Source: Terriglobia bacterium (GTDB taxonomy: Bacteria > Acidobacteriota > Terriglobia > Bryobacterales > Bryobacteraceae). From it: DNA of 64,000 nt. Shown piece after piece: positions 49,305-58,014 of this stretch. The stretch covers positions 1-64,000 of the forward strand of contig JAIQEX010000015.1 in NCBI GenBank assembly GCA_020073615.1, given 5' to 3'. Both the position numbers and the translations under genes were made by a program. Within the stretch, counting starts at the first letter, position 1. The number at the start of each line of letters is the position of its first letter. The notes below the pieces were generated by a model. The model saw only the letters and a list, made by a program, of their open reading frames with translations, did no database searches and had not been told where the DNA came from.

Positions 49305-51797
49305 TCATTTTGCATCAAGCCGGATCTCCATGTAGTCGAGCGCCGCCCGTTCCGTCCCGGCGGGGACTCCCTCGATGCGGATCTCGTCGCCGGCGGCGAG
49401 CGCGATTCCCGTTACCACGCGCCGGCTGGACGATGCTCCGTCGATGGCGCGCGCCGGCAAATGGTCGCCGGCCGTCCACTCGTCCACCACCTGCTTTCCC
49501 ACCAGCAGGCGAAACCGCGACACCGCGCGCGGCAAATCGAAATACTGCACCCGCAGCGTGTACCAGCCCGGCGCGCCTTGGAATCGCAGGCTGGCCGCGC
49601 ATTCGGCCGCGACGCATTCCACGGCCTTCCCGCCGGAAGCGGCTTCCCACGGCGTCACGTCGCTCACCGTGTAACCATCGAGCTTCATCTCCTCCGCCTC
49701 GAAACGGTCCGGATGCCGGCCCACGCGGCCCTTCTCGTCGGCGATGCCGGACGCGCGCCGGAACCAGTTCGCCACCGCGTCGCGCCACACCTCGGCCTGC
49801 CCGGCTTGATACTCCAGTTGCGCCAGCACGTCGCCATACCGTTGGTCGTCGATGCGCCCGCGCAGCGATTGCCACGCGGCCGCATACGCCGCTGCCTGCT
49901 CCGCGCCCCGGTAATGCGAATCGTACAGATATTGAATCACCGTCTTGCCGGAGTGCAGCCGGTAGGTGTAAGGCACGTGGTGCAGGAACAGCAGCAGGTC
50001 GTCGGGACAGGTTGCGAGCGCTTCGTAAACGCGCGCCGCCGCGGGGCGGTACTGGCCGATGAAGCCCGTGCCGGTGGCCACGGTGCGGTCCATGCCCACG
50101 CCGCGTTCGTCGGCGAAGTGCCATTGCCCCCATCCGTTACGCTCCGACGCCTCCACCGCCACCCCGTAATGGTCGCCGGTGATGTTGGTCAGCGTCTGCA
50201 ATCCCAGCGGCCCGGTGTAGTCCTCATAGGTGCGCCACGAGCTGAGCTGCATGCCCACCACCGTTTCGAGTACCGCGGCGTCGCTTCCGAACGTGAGCCG
50301 CGTCCACTCTTCGGCTATACGCCGCGCGCTCAGGTCCGGGTCCCACGCCAGCCGCCCGAAGCCGTAGAGATTCGCCAGCGAGAGGTGATTGCCCAGCCAG
50401 TTCTCGTCCAGGCCCACATTGGCCACTCCCACCAACCCGCCGGTGGGCCGCGCAAACACCTTCCCCGCCACCAGCGCTTTCACGCGCCCCACTCCCAGGT
50501 CGGCGTCCAGCGTCTCCTTCCACATGGGGACCAGGTACACCAGGTGCCGCGCCTGTCCCGTGTATTCCTGCGTGATCTGCAACTCTGCCGCCTGGTTGGT
50601 GCGCTCGAGCGCGCCAAAGAGCGGCGACGCCGGTTCGCGCACCTGAAAATCGATGGGGCCGTTCTTGATCTGGACCACCACGTTGGCGTCGAAGCGGCCG
50701 TCGAGCGGCTGGAAATTGTCGTACGCGGCGCGCGCGCGGTCGTTCTTCGGGTTGCGCCAGTCCATGTGGTGGTCGTAGACGAAGCCGCGGTAGAACAGCA
50801 GCCCGCCGTAGGGCGCCAGCGCGCGCGCCACCACGTTGGCGGCATCGGCGTGGGTTCGTCCGTAAACCGAGGGACCCACGCGCCCCTCCGAATCGGCCTT
50901 CACGACTATGCCGCCCAGGTCGGGCACCGCGCCGTAGAGGCTGTCCACCCGCGCCCTCCACCACGCCGCCACGCGCGCATCCAGGGGATCGAAGGTATCC
51001 AGCCCGCCGGCGGTTTTGGGGCTTCCGAAATCTACCGCCACCGCCACCTGCACGCCCCACGGCCGGAACACGTCCGCGATGCGCGCCACCTGCGGCAGGA
51101 ACTCGGGCGTCAGAACGCGCGGGTCGGCATTCACGTTGCTGATCGAGCAGCCGTTGATGCCCAGCGACGCCAGCAGCCGTGCATACTCGCCTGCGCGGCT
51201 CAGATCGGCGCGCGCATGCCCGTCCTCCCAGAAGATGGAGCGGCCGCCATAGCCCCGTTCGATCGAGCCATCCAGGTTGTCCCACTGGTTGACCCAGCGC
51301 ACCGGCGCGTACGGCGCCTGCTTCTGGTCGAGATTCGAGATGGGCTCGCCGAGCGCGATCTTGCGCACCAGCGCGAACGCGCCGTACAGCACTCCGCGCT
51401 CGTTGGCGGCGGTCACGATGGTGTAGCTGGCGCCGTCCGCCGCCAGCGTTTTGAGCCAGTAGCCGTCGGCCTCCAGGCGCTCGGAGGGCAACTCGGGAAT
51501 CGCCTGGCGGACGCGATCGAGCGTGCCCAGCACGATGGCGCTCTCGCGGGGCACCACGCTCGCCGCGTGCGGCGTTCGACCCAACATGCCGCGCATTCCG
51601 GCAAGCACCTCGCGCCGTGCGCTCTCGATGGTGACTGCCTCGCCGAGGCTCACGACCACCGCCGGCATGCTCTGCCGGTAGCGTGCCTGCGCCGTCTCAT
51701 CGAGCGCCGCGTAGCGCAGCCACGCGCTCCGGCCGGTCTCCGCGTGCAGGCCCAGCATCGCCACCGTCATCAGCGCGCACAGCTTCGCCATCGCCAT
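49305..51797 (-). CDS. secreted GH67 alpha-glucuronidase
   Basis: An 830-residue GH67 enzyme, which removes 4-O-methyl-D-glucuronic acid side groups from xylo-oligosaccharides. A signal peptide (residues 1-19) precedes the N-terminal domain and TIM barrel. The catalytic residues of the family appear as Glu304 (KADSEGRVGPS, acid), Asp383 (KNGPIDFQVREP) and Glu411 (ITQEYTG). WVNQWDNLDGSIERGYGG is a family hallmark. The last 120 residues look like an added beta-sandwich, possibly carbohydrate binding. It is in the same operon as the methyltransferase system, 6 bp from the SDR gene and 18 bp from the URO-D gene. Confidence 0.93.
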   Translation of the reverse strand: MAMAKLCALMTVAMLGLHAETGRSAWLRYAALDETAQARYRQSMPAVVVSLGEAVTIESARREVLAGMRGMLGRTPHAASVVPRESAIVLGTLDRVRQAIPELPSERLEADGYWLKTLAADGASYTIVTAANERGVLYGAFALVRKIALGEPISNLDQKQAPYAPVRWVNQWDNLDGSIERGYGGRSIFWEDGHARADLSRAGEYARLLASLGINGCSISNVNADPRVLTPEFLPQVARIADVFRPWGVQVAVAVDFGSPKTAGGLDTFDPLDARVAAWWRARVDSLYGAVPDLGGIVVKADSEGRVGPSVYGRTHADAANVVARALAPYGGLLFYRGFVYDHHMDWRNPKNDRARAAYDNFQPLDGRFDANVVVQIKNGPIDFQVREPASPLFGALERTNQAAELQITQEYTGQARHLVYLVPMWKETLDADLGVGRVKALVAGKVFARPTGGLVGVANVGLDENWLGNHLSLANLYGFGRLAWDPDLSARRIAEEWTRLTFGSDAAVLETVVGMQLSSWRTYEDYTGPLGLQTLTNITGDHYGVAVEASERNGWGQWHFADERGVGMDRTVATGTGFIGQYRPAAARVYEALATCPDDLLLFLHHVPYTYRLHSGKTVIQYLYDSHYRGAEQAAAYAAAWQSLRGRIDDQRYGDVLAQLEYQAGQAEVWRDAVANWFRRASGIADEKGRVGRHPDRFEAEEMKLDGYTVSDVTPWEAASGGKAVECVAAECAASLRFQGAPGWYTLRVQYFDLPRAVSRFRLLVGKQVVDEWTAGDHLPARAIDGASSSRRVVTGIALAAGDEIRIEGVPAGTERAALDYMEIRLDAK

Positions 51798-51803
51798 CGC
51801 TCC

Positions 51804-52577
51804 CTACGAATTCACACCCGAGGCCAGGTAGCCCCCGTCGATTACAATACATTGGCCGGTCAGAAAACTCGCTGCGCCGGAAGCCAGCAGCACCGCCGCG
51901 CCCACCAGTTCTTCCGGTTCGCCGAAGCGGCCCATGGGCGTGCGCGTCAGCAATTCCCGCCCGCGCGGCGTGCCGTTCACCATGTCTTCGTTCAATTCCG
52001 TGGGGAAGATGCCCGGGGCGATGGCGTTGACTGAAATCCCGTCCCGCGCCCACTCGCAGGCCAGACTTCGCGTCAGCGACATCACCGCCGCTTTCGCGGC
52101 ACAGTAACCGGCCACTTCGTTGAAAGCCAGGAAGGAACCGAGCGACGCAATGTTGACGATGCGCCCCCGCCCACTCGCCTTCAAGGCCGGATAGAACTCC
52201 TGGCACGCCCGCAGCACGCCGTTCAGATTGGTATCGAGCAGCAACGACCAGCGGCAGTCGCACACCGTCGCCGTCGGCTCCCGCAAGGTGAAGCCGGCGG
52301 CATTGATGAGGATGTCCACGCGGCCGAAGCGCGCGAGCACCGCCTCGCGCAGCGCCTGCAAAGACTCCCGCCGGGTGACGTCCGCGGTCTGGCACAGCGT
52401 GCGGCCCCCGGCGGCTTCCACTTCGCGGCACACCGCCTCCACCTGCTCCCTCCGGCGCCCCGTGGGGATCACATCGGCGCCGTGTTCGGCCAGGCCCACC
52501 GCCAGCGTCCGGCCGAGGCCCGAGGTCGCGCCGATCGCTACCGCTACGCGCCCGCTCAAATCCAGACAGTTTCGCAT
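51804..52577 (-). CDS. short-chain dehydrogenase/reductase (SDR)
   Basis: A 257-residue classical SDR: cofactor loop GATSGLG (residues about 16-22), NAAG, the catalytic Ser in IASLGSF, Tyr-x-x-x-Lys in GYCAAKAAV, and IAPGIFPTELNEDM. The GATSGLG start with GRRREQ after strand 2 suggests an NADP- or NAD-linked sugar dehydrogenase of the gluconate 5-dehydrogenase type. The start at 52577 follows the preceding stop by 1 bp. In this operon it probably oxidises or reduces a sugar-acid intermediate. Confidence 0.85.
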   Translation of the reverse strand: MRNCLDLSGRVAVAIGATSGLGRTLAVGLAEHGADVIPTGRRREQVEAVCREVEAAGGRTLCQTADVTRRESLQALREAVLARFGRVDILINAAGFTLREPTATVCDCRWSLLLDTNLNGVLRACQEFYPALKASGRGRIVNIASLGSFLAFNEVAGYCAAKAAVMSLTRSLACEWARDGISVNAIAPGIFPTELNEDMVNGTPRGRELLTRTPMGRFGEPEELVGAAVLLASGAASFLTGQCIVIDGGYLASGVNS

Positions 52578-52578
52578 C

Positions 52579-53823
52579 TCAGCCGGCAATCCGCACGGGC
52601 CGGTCGTCTGCGGGATCGGCCCACCGGTCGTTGGGCACGGTCGGGGTCCAACCGGGTCGCGCCGGATCCCGGTCGTACGGGTAGTCCCCCAGCCGGCGGT
52701 AGAGTTCGCCGTAGTGGCGCATCTTGTCGCGGTCCAGCCGCACGCCCAGCCCGGGTGTGTCGGGCACGCGAATGGCGCCGTCCTGGTAGCGCATCGGTCC
52801 GCCTTCGATGATGTCGTCGGTCAAATGATGGTAGTGCGCGTCGGCCGCGAACGAAAGGTTGGGCAACACCGCGCCCAGGTGCAGCATGGTGGCCAACTGG
52901 ATTCCCAGCTCGCCCGAAGAGTGCACCGCCACGCCCAACTGGAACGTCTCGCACACCGCCGCCGCTTTCACGCAGGCGCGGATGCCGCCCCAGAACGTGG
53001 TATCGAGCAGAATCACGTCCACCGCGGTATCGCGCGCGTTCGCCGCCAGCTGTTCGAAGTTGACCACTACCGTGTTGGTGGCCAGCGGCACGCGCACCAT
53101 CTGGCGCGTGCGCCGCATGCCGTTCAAGCCGAAAACCGGGTCCTCCAGGTAGTCGTTCCGCAGCCCTTCGATGGCCTGCCCGAACCGTATGGCCTGCTCG
53201 GTGGACCACACGCCGTTGGGGTCGAAGCGCAGCGCATCCCCGGGAAAGGCCGCGGCCAGTTCGCGGTACGCCTCCAGTTCATAGTCCGGAGGAAACACGC
53301 CGCCTTTCAGCTTCAGCGTGCGGAACCCGAAGCGCCGCTTCGACGCGCAGGCGTACTCCACTAGTTGGTCGATGGTGCGCACTTCGCCCGCGCCCGTATC
53401 CGGGTCCCCGTACCGAAAAAAACAATAAGCCGCAAACGGAACGCGGTCGCGCAGGCGCCCGCCCAGAATGTCGCACACCGGCACTCCCCAGGCCTGCCCC
53501 AGAATATCCAGGCACGCGAACTCCAGCGCCGCCAGCACCTGCGTCCGATTGTTGTACAAGGATGCCGTCGGATTGGCGATGAGAAAACGCATTTCCTCCA
53601 GGCGCGCCGGATCGTGCCCCACCAGGTACGTCTTCATGGCGCGGAAAGTGGCCTCAGCCGATTCGCCGCCGCCGCCCATCTCCCCGAGCCCGACCAGCCC
53701 GTTGTCCGTCTCCACTTCCACGATGGTGCGCACGAAGCGGCCCCAGTGGCACCCGTTGGCATGGCGCAACGCAGCTTCGAGCGGCACAGTCACCGTGGTC
53801 GCTCGAACGTCTACGACCTTCAT
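52579..53823 (-). CDS. glucarate-dehydratase-like enolase-superfamily enzyme
   Basis: A 414-residue enolase-superfamily protein closest to the glucarate dehydratase group. Visible: KLKGG (K171, K173; general base), metal ligands D201 (RFDPNGVWS), E227 (YLEDP) and D274 ([10 protein letters not shown]), N250 in LATNTVV, and His301 ([13 protein letters not shown]). The C-terminus has [13 protein letters not shown]. It would dehydrate a hexarate or a methylated sugar acid. The ATG at 53823 has no ribosome-binding site; the frame extends upstream without support. It is the first gene of the nine-gene operon. Confidence 0.87.
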   Translation of the reverse strand: MKVVDVRATTVTVPLEAALRHANGCHWGRFVRTIVEVETDNGLVGLGEMGGGGESAEATFRAMKTYLVGHDPARLEEMRFLIANPTASLYNNRTQVLAALEFACLDILGQAWGVPVCDILGGRLRDRVPFAAYCFFRYGDPDTGAGEVRTIDQLVEYACASKRRFGFRTLKLKGGVFPPDYELEAYRELAAAFPGDALRFDPNGVWSTEQAIRFGQAIEGLRNDYLEDPVFGLNGMRRTRQMVRVPLATNTVVVNFEQLAANARDTAVDVILLDTTFWGGIRACVKAAAVCETFQLGVAVHSSGELGIQLATMLHLGAVLPNLSFAADAHYHHLTDDIIEGGPMRYQDGAIRVPDTPGLGVRLDRDKMRHYGELYRRLGDYPYDRDPARPGWTPTVPNDRWADPADDRPVRIAG

Positions 53824-53843
53824 AATTAGTTTTATGATACAAC

Positions 53844-53855
53844 AAAAGCGCTTTT
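53844..53855. promoter_or_regulatory. operator-like palindrome of the glucuronate/methyltransferase operon
   Basis: AAAAGCGCTTTT is a perfect 12-bp palindrome 20 bp upstream of the first gene, immediately upstream of a candidate -10 (TATCAT on the minus strand, 53839-53834). Its CG-centred form is typical of LacI-family sites. No LacI gene lies in the window. Confidence 0.6.
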
Positions 53856-53914
53856 CGAGTAGCGATCCTTCCCGGAGAATATGTTTATGCGGCTTAGGGA
53901 GGGTTCGGGGTAAT

Positions 53915-54105
53915 AGCGCTGCCGTGTGCAGGACGCGGGGGGCGAGCGCGATGTGGGTAGGGTAGAAGCCTGTCCCACCGTTGGTATCACCGTGTTTGGT
54001 GGCCCGCAAAAGGGCCATGGGAACAGGCCTCAAGGCCCCACTGAATCACCAGACCTACCGGAATACGGGGGGCTCAGGGGAACAGCGCTGACGTGTGCAG
54101 GACGC
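53915..54105. repeat. direct repeats flanking a nested stem-loop in a gene-free stretch
   Basis: In the 385 bp without a gene, a 22-bp sequence at 53915-53936 recurs at 54084-54105 with one mismatch. Between the copies GCCTGTCCCA (53968-53977) pairs with TGGGAACAGGC (54018-54028), and GGCCC/GGGCC (54001-54016) form an inner stem. It looks like a small structured or mobile intergenic element. Confidence 0.5.
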
Positions 54106-54170
54106 TGGGATGAGGTGGCGGGCGAGTCGGTCCAGGAGTAGAGGAATTGGTAGTAGGGTAGGGAGAAAGA

Positions 54171-54195
54171 GTGCCCGGCTCAGAAAGCCGGGCAC
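54171..54195 (-). terminator. terminator of the FecR-like gene
   Basis: GTGCCCGGCT (54171-54180) and AGCCGGGCAC (54186-54195) form a perfect 10-bp stem with a 5-nt loop, 13 bp after the stop of the minus-strand gene, followed by a pyrimidine tract with three T in a row (54167-54165). Confidence 0.75.
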
Positions 54196-54208
54196 GAAAA
54201 GGCTGGGG

Positions 54209-55129
54209 TTATCGGCTGACCGTAGAATCGCTTCCGCCGATAGTACCGGCGGCGGCCAAACCTCCCACGCTGGCGGCGGCGGCCACGCCACCGACGACCG
54301 CTACCGTGGTGGCGGACACTCCGGTGGCCACGGCGGCCCCGGCGGCGGCGCCACCGGCAGCTCCAGCAGCGCCCGCTCCAGCGGCAGCACCCCCGGCGGC
54401 AGTCGCGCCGGCAGCCGCGGCAAGCGCCACCGACCCCGACACGTGGACTACCAGAGTGGCATCTCCGGCAGGTGTTTCGCCGGGCGCGGCTGTACCGGTA
54501 ATCCGAACCCGCTTCCCAACCATGCTCTTCAGATTGGGTCCGCGAAGCTCCACCTTTACCTTGGTGGCTTCATCGGTCAGGAAGAACTTGCCGTTCTCCT
54601 CCTGTACCGTGCCCGTCAGCTTGGTGCCGGCTCCCGGGGCGGAGTTTAGCTGCATGGCCGTGCCCGGAAATACTCTGGCTACCAGCATGCCCTCGTTGTT
54701 CCGAACCTCGGCGTTGCCTCCGATAGTCGCCACTCTCACCTGGTCCTTGCTGTCGACAACGACGCGGACGTGCGCTTCGGCATTCGAAGCGCCGATCCGG
54801 AGGTCGCCGGTTTCCACGAGATACCCGGACAGGTGGCTCAGCTCGGCTGCGCCGCTCTGTAACACCAGCCTGCCCTGATAGATCCTGGCCGCCGAATGGG
54901 ACGCCAGGGTGACGCGCTCGCCGCCCTTCAGACTGACATCGGACGAGGTGGCGACGGTCTGAACGGAAGTGCCGTCGAGAATAGTGGCACTGCCCGGTAC
55001 GGAAGCCTGGTTAATCATGAACGCGCCTCGAGACCGTGCCACTCCGATGACGGGAGGGGGGGACGCGAGCGCCACAATGCTTCCGCAGACGAGCATGAAC
55101 CACAGCGATCTGCGAATGATGATGGTCAA
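54209..55129 (-). CDS. FecR-domain-like secreted protein with Ala/Gly-rich tail
   Basis: A 306-residue protein with a signal peptide or anchor (residues 5-23). Residues 25-150 resemble FecR-type domains (ATILDGTSVQTVATSSDVSL, GERVTLASHSAARIYQG, VRVATIGGNAEVRNNEG). The middle part (150-235) looks like a small beta domain (KVRITGTAAPGET-like). The last 70 residues are almost only Ala, Gly and Val and could be membrane-associated. It starts with TTG, supported by AAGGAG 7 bp upstream. No ECF sigma factor is adjacent, so it is not a standard FecR. A terminator follows. Confidence 0.75.
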   Translation of the reverse strand: MTIIIRRSLWFMLVCGSIVALASPPPVIGVARSRGAFMINQASVPGSATILDGTSVQTVATSSDVSLKGGERVTLASHSAARIYQGRLVLQSGAAELSHLSGYLVETGDLRIGASNAEAHVRVVVDSKDQVRVATIGGNAEVRNNEGMLVARVFPGTAMQLNSAPGAGTKLTGTVQEENGKFFLTDEATKVKVELRGPNLKSMVGKRVRITGTAAPGETPAGDATLVVHVSGSVALAAAAGATAAGGAAAGAGAAGAAGGAAAGAAVATGVSATTVAVVGGVAAAASVGGLAAAGTIGGSDSTVSR

Positions 55130-55160
55130 TGGACTACTCCTTCTCTTGGGGAATTCAGCG

Positions 55161-56816
55161 CTAGCGCTGAGCCGGCACGTCGTTGATCGGCGCCGGATCT
55201 TGCTCCTTCGACCGCGCGTCGGCGCGGGAAAGGAAAATCATGAAAGGCGTTACTTCGAAGGGAAGCTTGTCGCGTGCCGAGATGAGCGGCACCGGCTTGG
55301 CTTTTACGAGCGCGATCTCATCGGTCCAGGGATCCAATCGTACGCGGGAGCCGAGGGGAAGCGCGGCAATCTGTTCCAGCTTGTCCTGCTCGAGCGGAGG
55401 CGCCTGGTCCGCCAGCGCTTTCATGCGGGCCCGCGCCGTGTCGCAGGTCAACTGGTTTCCGAGGTTTGCGCGGATCAGGTTGGGCAACTGGGCCGAGCGG
55501 CTGTCGAGGGCCTTCACAAACAGGCCCGCACCGGAGAGGTTGGCCTTGTAAGGCGATTGGGACAGGATCTCCATGGCCTTCTCACTGGCGGACGCGATCT
55601 CCGCTTCGGGCCGGACCAGTTGCAGCCGCCGGAGCAGTTCTCCCTCTCCCAACATGGTCTGATCGGAAAAGGCAAAATGCGTGTCGGTGCGGTGTCCCAG
55701 GGCGATGTGGGCGAGCTCGCCGGCGAGCACCATGGCGAGGCTGGCTTCGTCCGGCAGAACGTCCAGCAGTCCGCGGCTGATGACGATCGTCTGGCCGACG
55801 GAGAAGGTCTCCAGGGGCGTGGTGAGCAACACGCGGCATTTTGCCTCCACGTTCAGGTTGTTGGTGACGATCAGGTTGTTCACCACCGTGTTGAGGACAT
55901 CCTCGACGCGGCTGGGCGGAGCCAGCAGACCGGACTTTTGCAGGCGCTCCAGAATGTTGGTCTCCGCCTGCCGTTCCCAGGAGCGCTGACTCTCGAGCGG
56001 AGTGATCTCCGCTGAATCGGTCTTGTCGGTCACGGCCCTTTCCGCCTCCACGGCGATGGAGGCCAGTTCTTCAAGCTTGTCGCTCTTGGCGATGTTGTAC
56101 CCCCAAAGCCGGGTTTGCGCCTTGAAGTGGGGGATGGCGGGTCCGTTGCCGGCGGGCTGGGACTCTTCGGCGTAAATGAAGGCCGGCGCCCATTTTCCGG
56201 ACGCCACGTTGACGCGCCAACTGTCGAAGTGGAAATAGAGGCGCGATGCCGAACTGTTGGTGTAGGTGCCGTTAAACCTCACGATCCGGAAATCGTGGTC
56301 TTCCACCCAGACGCGGCCCTTGAATTTTCCCGCCGCCTTCTTGTCCTGCGGCGTGACATCGAAGACCAGGCAACGAACCTCACCCAGAAACTCTCGGCGG
56401 ACGAAGTCGATCTGGTAGTTCCTGCGATTGAAGCCATCGGCATCGAGCAGCACCATTTGAGCAAACCCGGTCGGGACAAAGACGGTGGACCGGCTTTTGA
56501 AAAACGACAGCAGCCGGGATCCCTTCGCCTGTTCGCTGTGAGCAGCCATGCCGGTGTAATCCAGCCCTTTGGCGAAATCGAGTTTTCCCAGAAAGTAATG
56601 GTCCCGCACCGCCGTCCCGTCGCCGCCAGACGGGTCGGGAGTCTCCTGGATATACGTCTCCAGAATGGCGGTGTGCGTCCGAAGTTCTTGTACGAACTGC
56701 TCTTCCTGCTGGGTGATGCGGTCTATGAGCTTCTCCGCCACTTCGCGCTCGCCGGCCGCGGAAGCGGCCCGGGCGATGGTCAGCACCAGGAGGAGCCATT
56801 TGGGAGTGATTCTCAT
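55161..56816 (-). CDS. secreted M48-like protein with a degenerate HExxH motif
   Basis: A 551-residue protein with a signal peptide (residues 1-20). Residues 30-240 resemble the lipoprotein-sorting-like domain of the protein at 39840-40562 (EVRCLVFDVTPQDKKAAGKF, KGRVWVEDHDFRIVRFNG). Residues 300-480 align with M48 peptidases, but the zinc motif HExxH reads GELAH (G366 instead of His), with a further His at 374 (ALGH). The zinc site is therefore incomplete. The upstream gene encodes TonB and the downstream gene a FecR-like protein. Function unknown. Confidence 0.72.
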   Translation of the reverse strand: MRITPKWLLLVLTIARAASAAGEREVAEKLIDRITQQEEQFVQELRTHTAILETYIQETPDPSGGDGTAVRDHYFLGKLDFAKGLDYTGMAAHSEQAKGSRLLSFFKSRSTVFVPTGFAQMVLLDADGFNRRNYQIDFVRREFLGEVRCLVFDVTPQDKKAAGKFKGRVWVEDHDFRIVRFNGTYTNSSASRLYFHFDSWRVNVASGKWAPAFIYAEESQPAGNGPAIPHFKAQTRLWGYNIAKSDKLEELASIAVEAERAVTDKTDSAEITPLESQRSWERQAETNILERLQKSGLLAPPSRVEDVLNTVVNNLIVTNNLNVEAKCRVLLTTPLETFSVGQTIVISRGLLDVLPDEASLAMVLAGELAHIALGHRTDTHFAFSDQTMLGEGELLRRLQLVRPEAEIASASEKAMEILSQSPYKANLSGAGLFVKALDSRSAQLPNLIRANLGNQLTCDTARARMKALADQAPPLEQDKLEQIAALPLGSRVRLDPWTDEIALVKAKPVPLISARDKLPFEVTPFMIFLSRADARSKEQDPAPINDVPAQR

Positions 56817-56848
56817 AATTATAATTTCTTCCTTCTCTGTCGCCTAGA

Positions 56849-57967
56849 TTAATAGGCCAGTTGAAATACGATCCTCACGTTGGCCACGGTATCCAAAGGT
56901 TGGCCATGCTCGATAGCCGGCCGAAACCGGATGGCCATCGCGGCCTTAAAAGCGTTTTCGTCTAAACCATGCCCCAGGCCGCGAAGCACGCGCAGCACCC
57001 GGATCTGGCCGGTGGCAGGAAACAAGGCCTCCAGGAGCACTTCGCCTTCGATCCGCAAGCGGCGCGCCTCGTCGGTGTAGTCCGGACGCGGCTTGGAGAG
57101 AATCTCCAGGGCGGCCCAGCCTACGCCGGATCCGGCTGAAGACCGCGCAGCATTTCCCGTCTTGGCGACCACGGCCTGAAACCGCGCATTGGCCACTTGC
57201 AGCCCGGTAGTTGGCCTGGCAGCGCCGGCTTCTACGGATCCGAAGCCGCCGCCGAGGGGCGCATCCGAACGATGGGAGGTGGGGGAAGCCGTTGGCGTCA
57301 TCGCACCGTCTCCAAAGCCCCCGGTGGACAGATGCGCCGCAGGGCTTCCGGATGCCGCTTTGCCAGGCGCCATTCCGCCGAATCCCGCCGCGGCGACCGC
57401 AGCTGTGTTGGCCGGCCTCTCCGTGCGCGCTGCTTCTCCCGGGAAAGTCCCAACCTGCCACTGCGGCGCATTGGAAACGGCCGAGTGAGTGGCTGTAGCC
57501 GCACCAAATGAATCCGCCTGCACCGGCGGTTCGGGCCGCGGCGCGGCCCTTCCCCCAGCAGCCGCGGAGTCAAACATACTGGTCTTGACCGGGGGTACCG
57601 GCCTGCTCTCGGGCAATGGCTTGGGAGCCGGGATGACGACAAGCTGCCGCGGGACTTCGGGCGGCGTCACGCTGGGTGCATAAGGCAGGCTGGGTGCCGC
57701 GATCAGCGGAACTCGCTCAGGCGGCCTGGCAGGCGGTTCCAAAGCCGGACGGACTGGCGGCGGCACATGCGGGGCGGCAACTTCGGGTGTCCGTGGGCCG
57801 GTCTCCGGCGCGTACAACGGCGTGACACGGAGCCGGATTTGCCGGCCGGCTTCGGGAAACGCCACGTGGAACAGAAGCAACACTACAGACGCGTGCAGAA
57901 GCGCGCTCCCCAGGAATGCGACGGGGTCCCTTTTCTTCCGGCGCGAGGTCAGTGACGTCTCGAACAT
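56849..57967 (-). CDS. TonB-family energy transducer
   Basis: A TonB protein of about 372 residues. One membrane helix near the N-terminus (FLGSALLHASVVLLLFHVAF) is followed by a long Pro/Ala/Gly-rich periplasmic linker and a C-terminal TonB domain (EARRLRIEGEVLLEALFPAT, VLRGLGHGLDENAFKAAMAI, FRPAIEHGQPLDTVANVRIV). It could energise receptors such as the Oar-like protein using ExbB/ExbD. I set the start at the ATG at 57967; an ATG at 57985 is also possible. It is followed by the M48-like gene after 32 bp. Confidence 0.85.
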   Translation of the reverse strand: MFETSLTSRRKKRDPVAFLGSALLHASVVLLLFHVAFPEAGRQIRLRVTPLYAPETGPRTPEVAAPHVPPPVRPALEPPARPPERVPLIAAPSLPYAPSVTPPEVPRQLVVIPAPKPLPESRPVPPVKTSMFDSAAAGGRAAPRPEPPVQADSFGAATATHSAVSNAPQWQVGTFPGEAARTERPANTAAVAAAGFGGMAPGKAASGSPAAHLSTGGFGDGAMTPTASPTSHRSDAPLGGGFGSVEAGAARPTTGLQVANARFQAVVAKTGNAARSSAGSGVGWAALEILSKPRPDYTDEARRLRIEGEVLLEALFPATGQIRVLRVLRGLGHGLDENAFKAAMAIRFRPAIEHGQPLDTVANVRIVFQLAY

Positions 57968-58014
57968 GGCGGAAACACATTCCATACTCTTTTATCGGCC
58001 GGACCGGGCGAAAA

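Noticed and set aside
47277-52034. Open frame of 1585 codons on the plus strand
   Set aside because: It runs antisense to five well-supported genes (GH67, URO-D, corrinoid protein, RACo, SDR end) and its translation is His/Arg/Gln-rich low-complexity sequence. It results from GC-rich codon bias.
54209-57967. FecI-FecR-type iron signalling locus
   Set aside because: No ECF sigma factor is present and the FecR-like protein has an Ala/Gly tail instead of the usual anti-sigma N-terminus.
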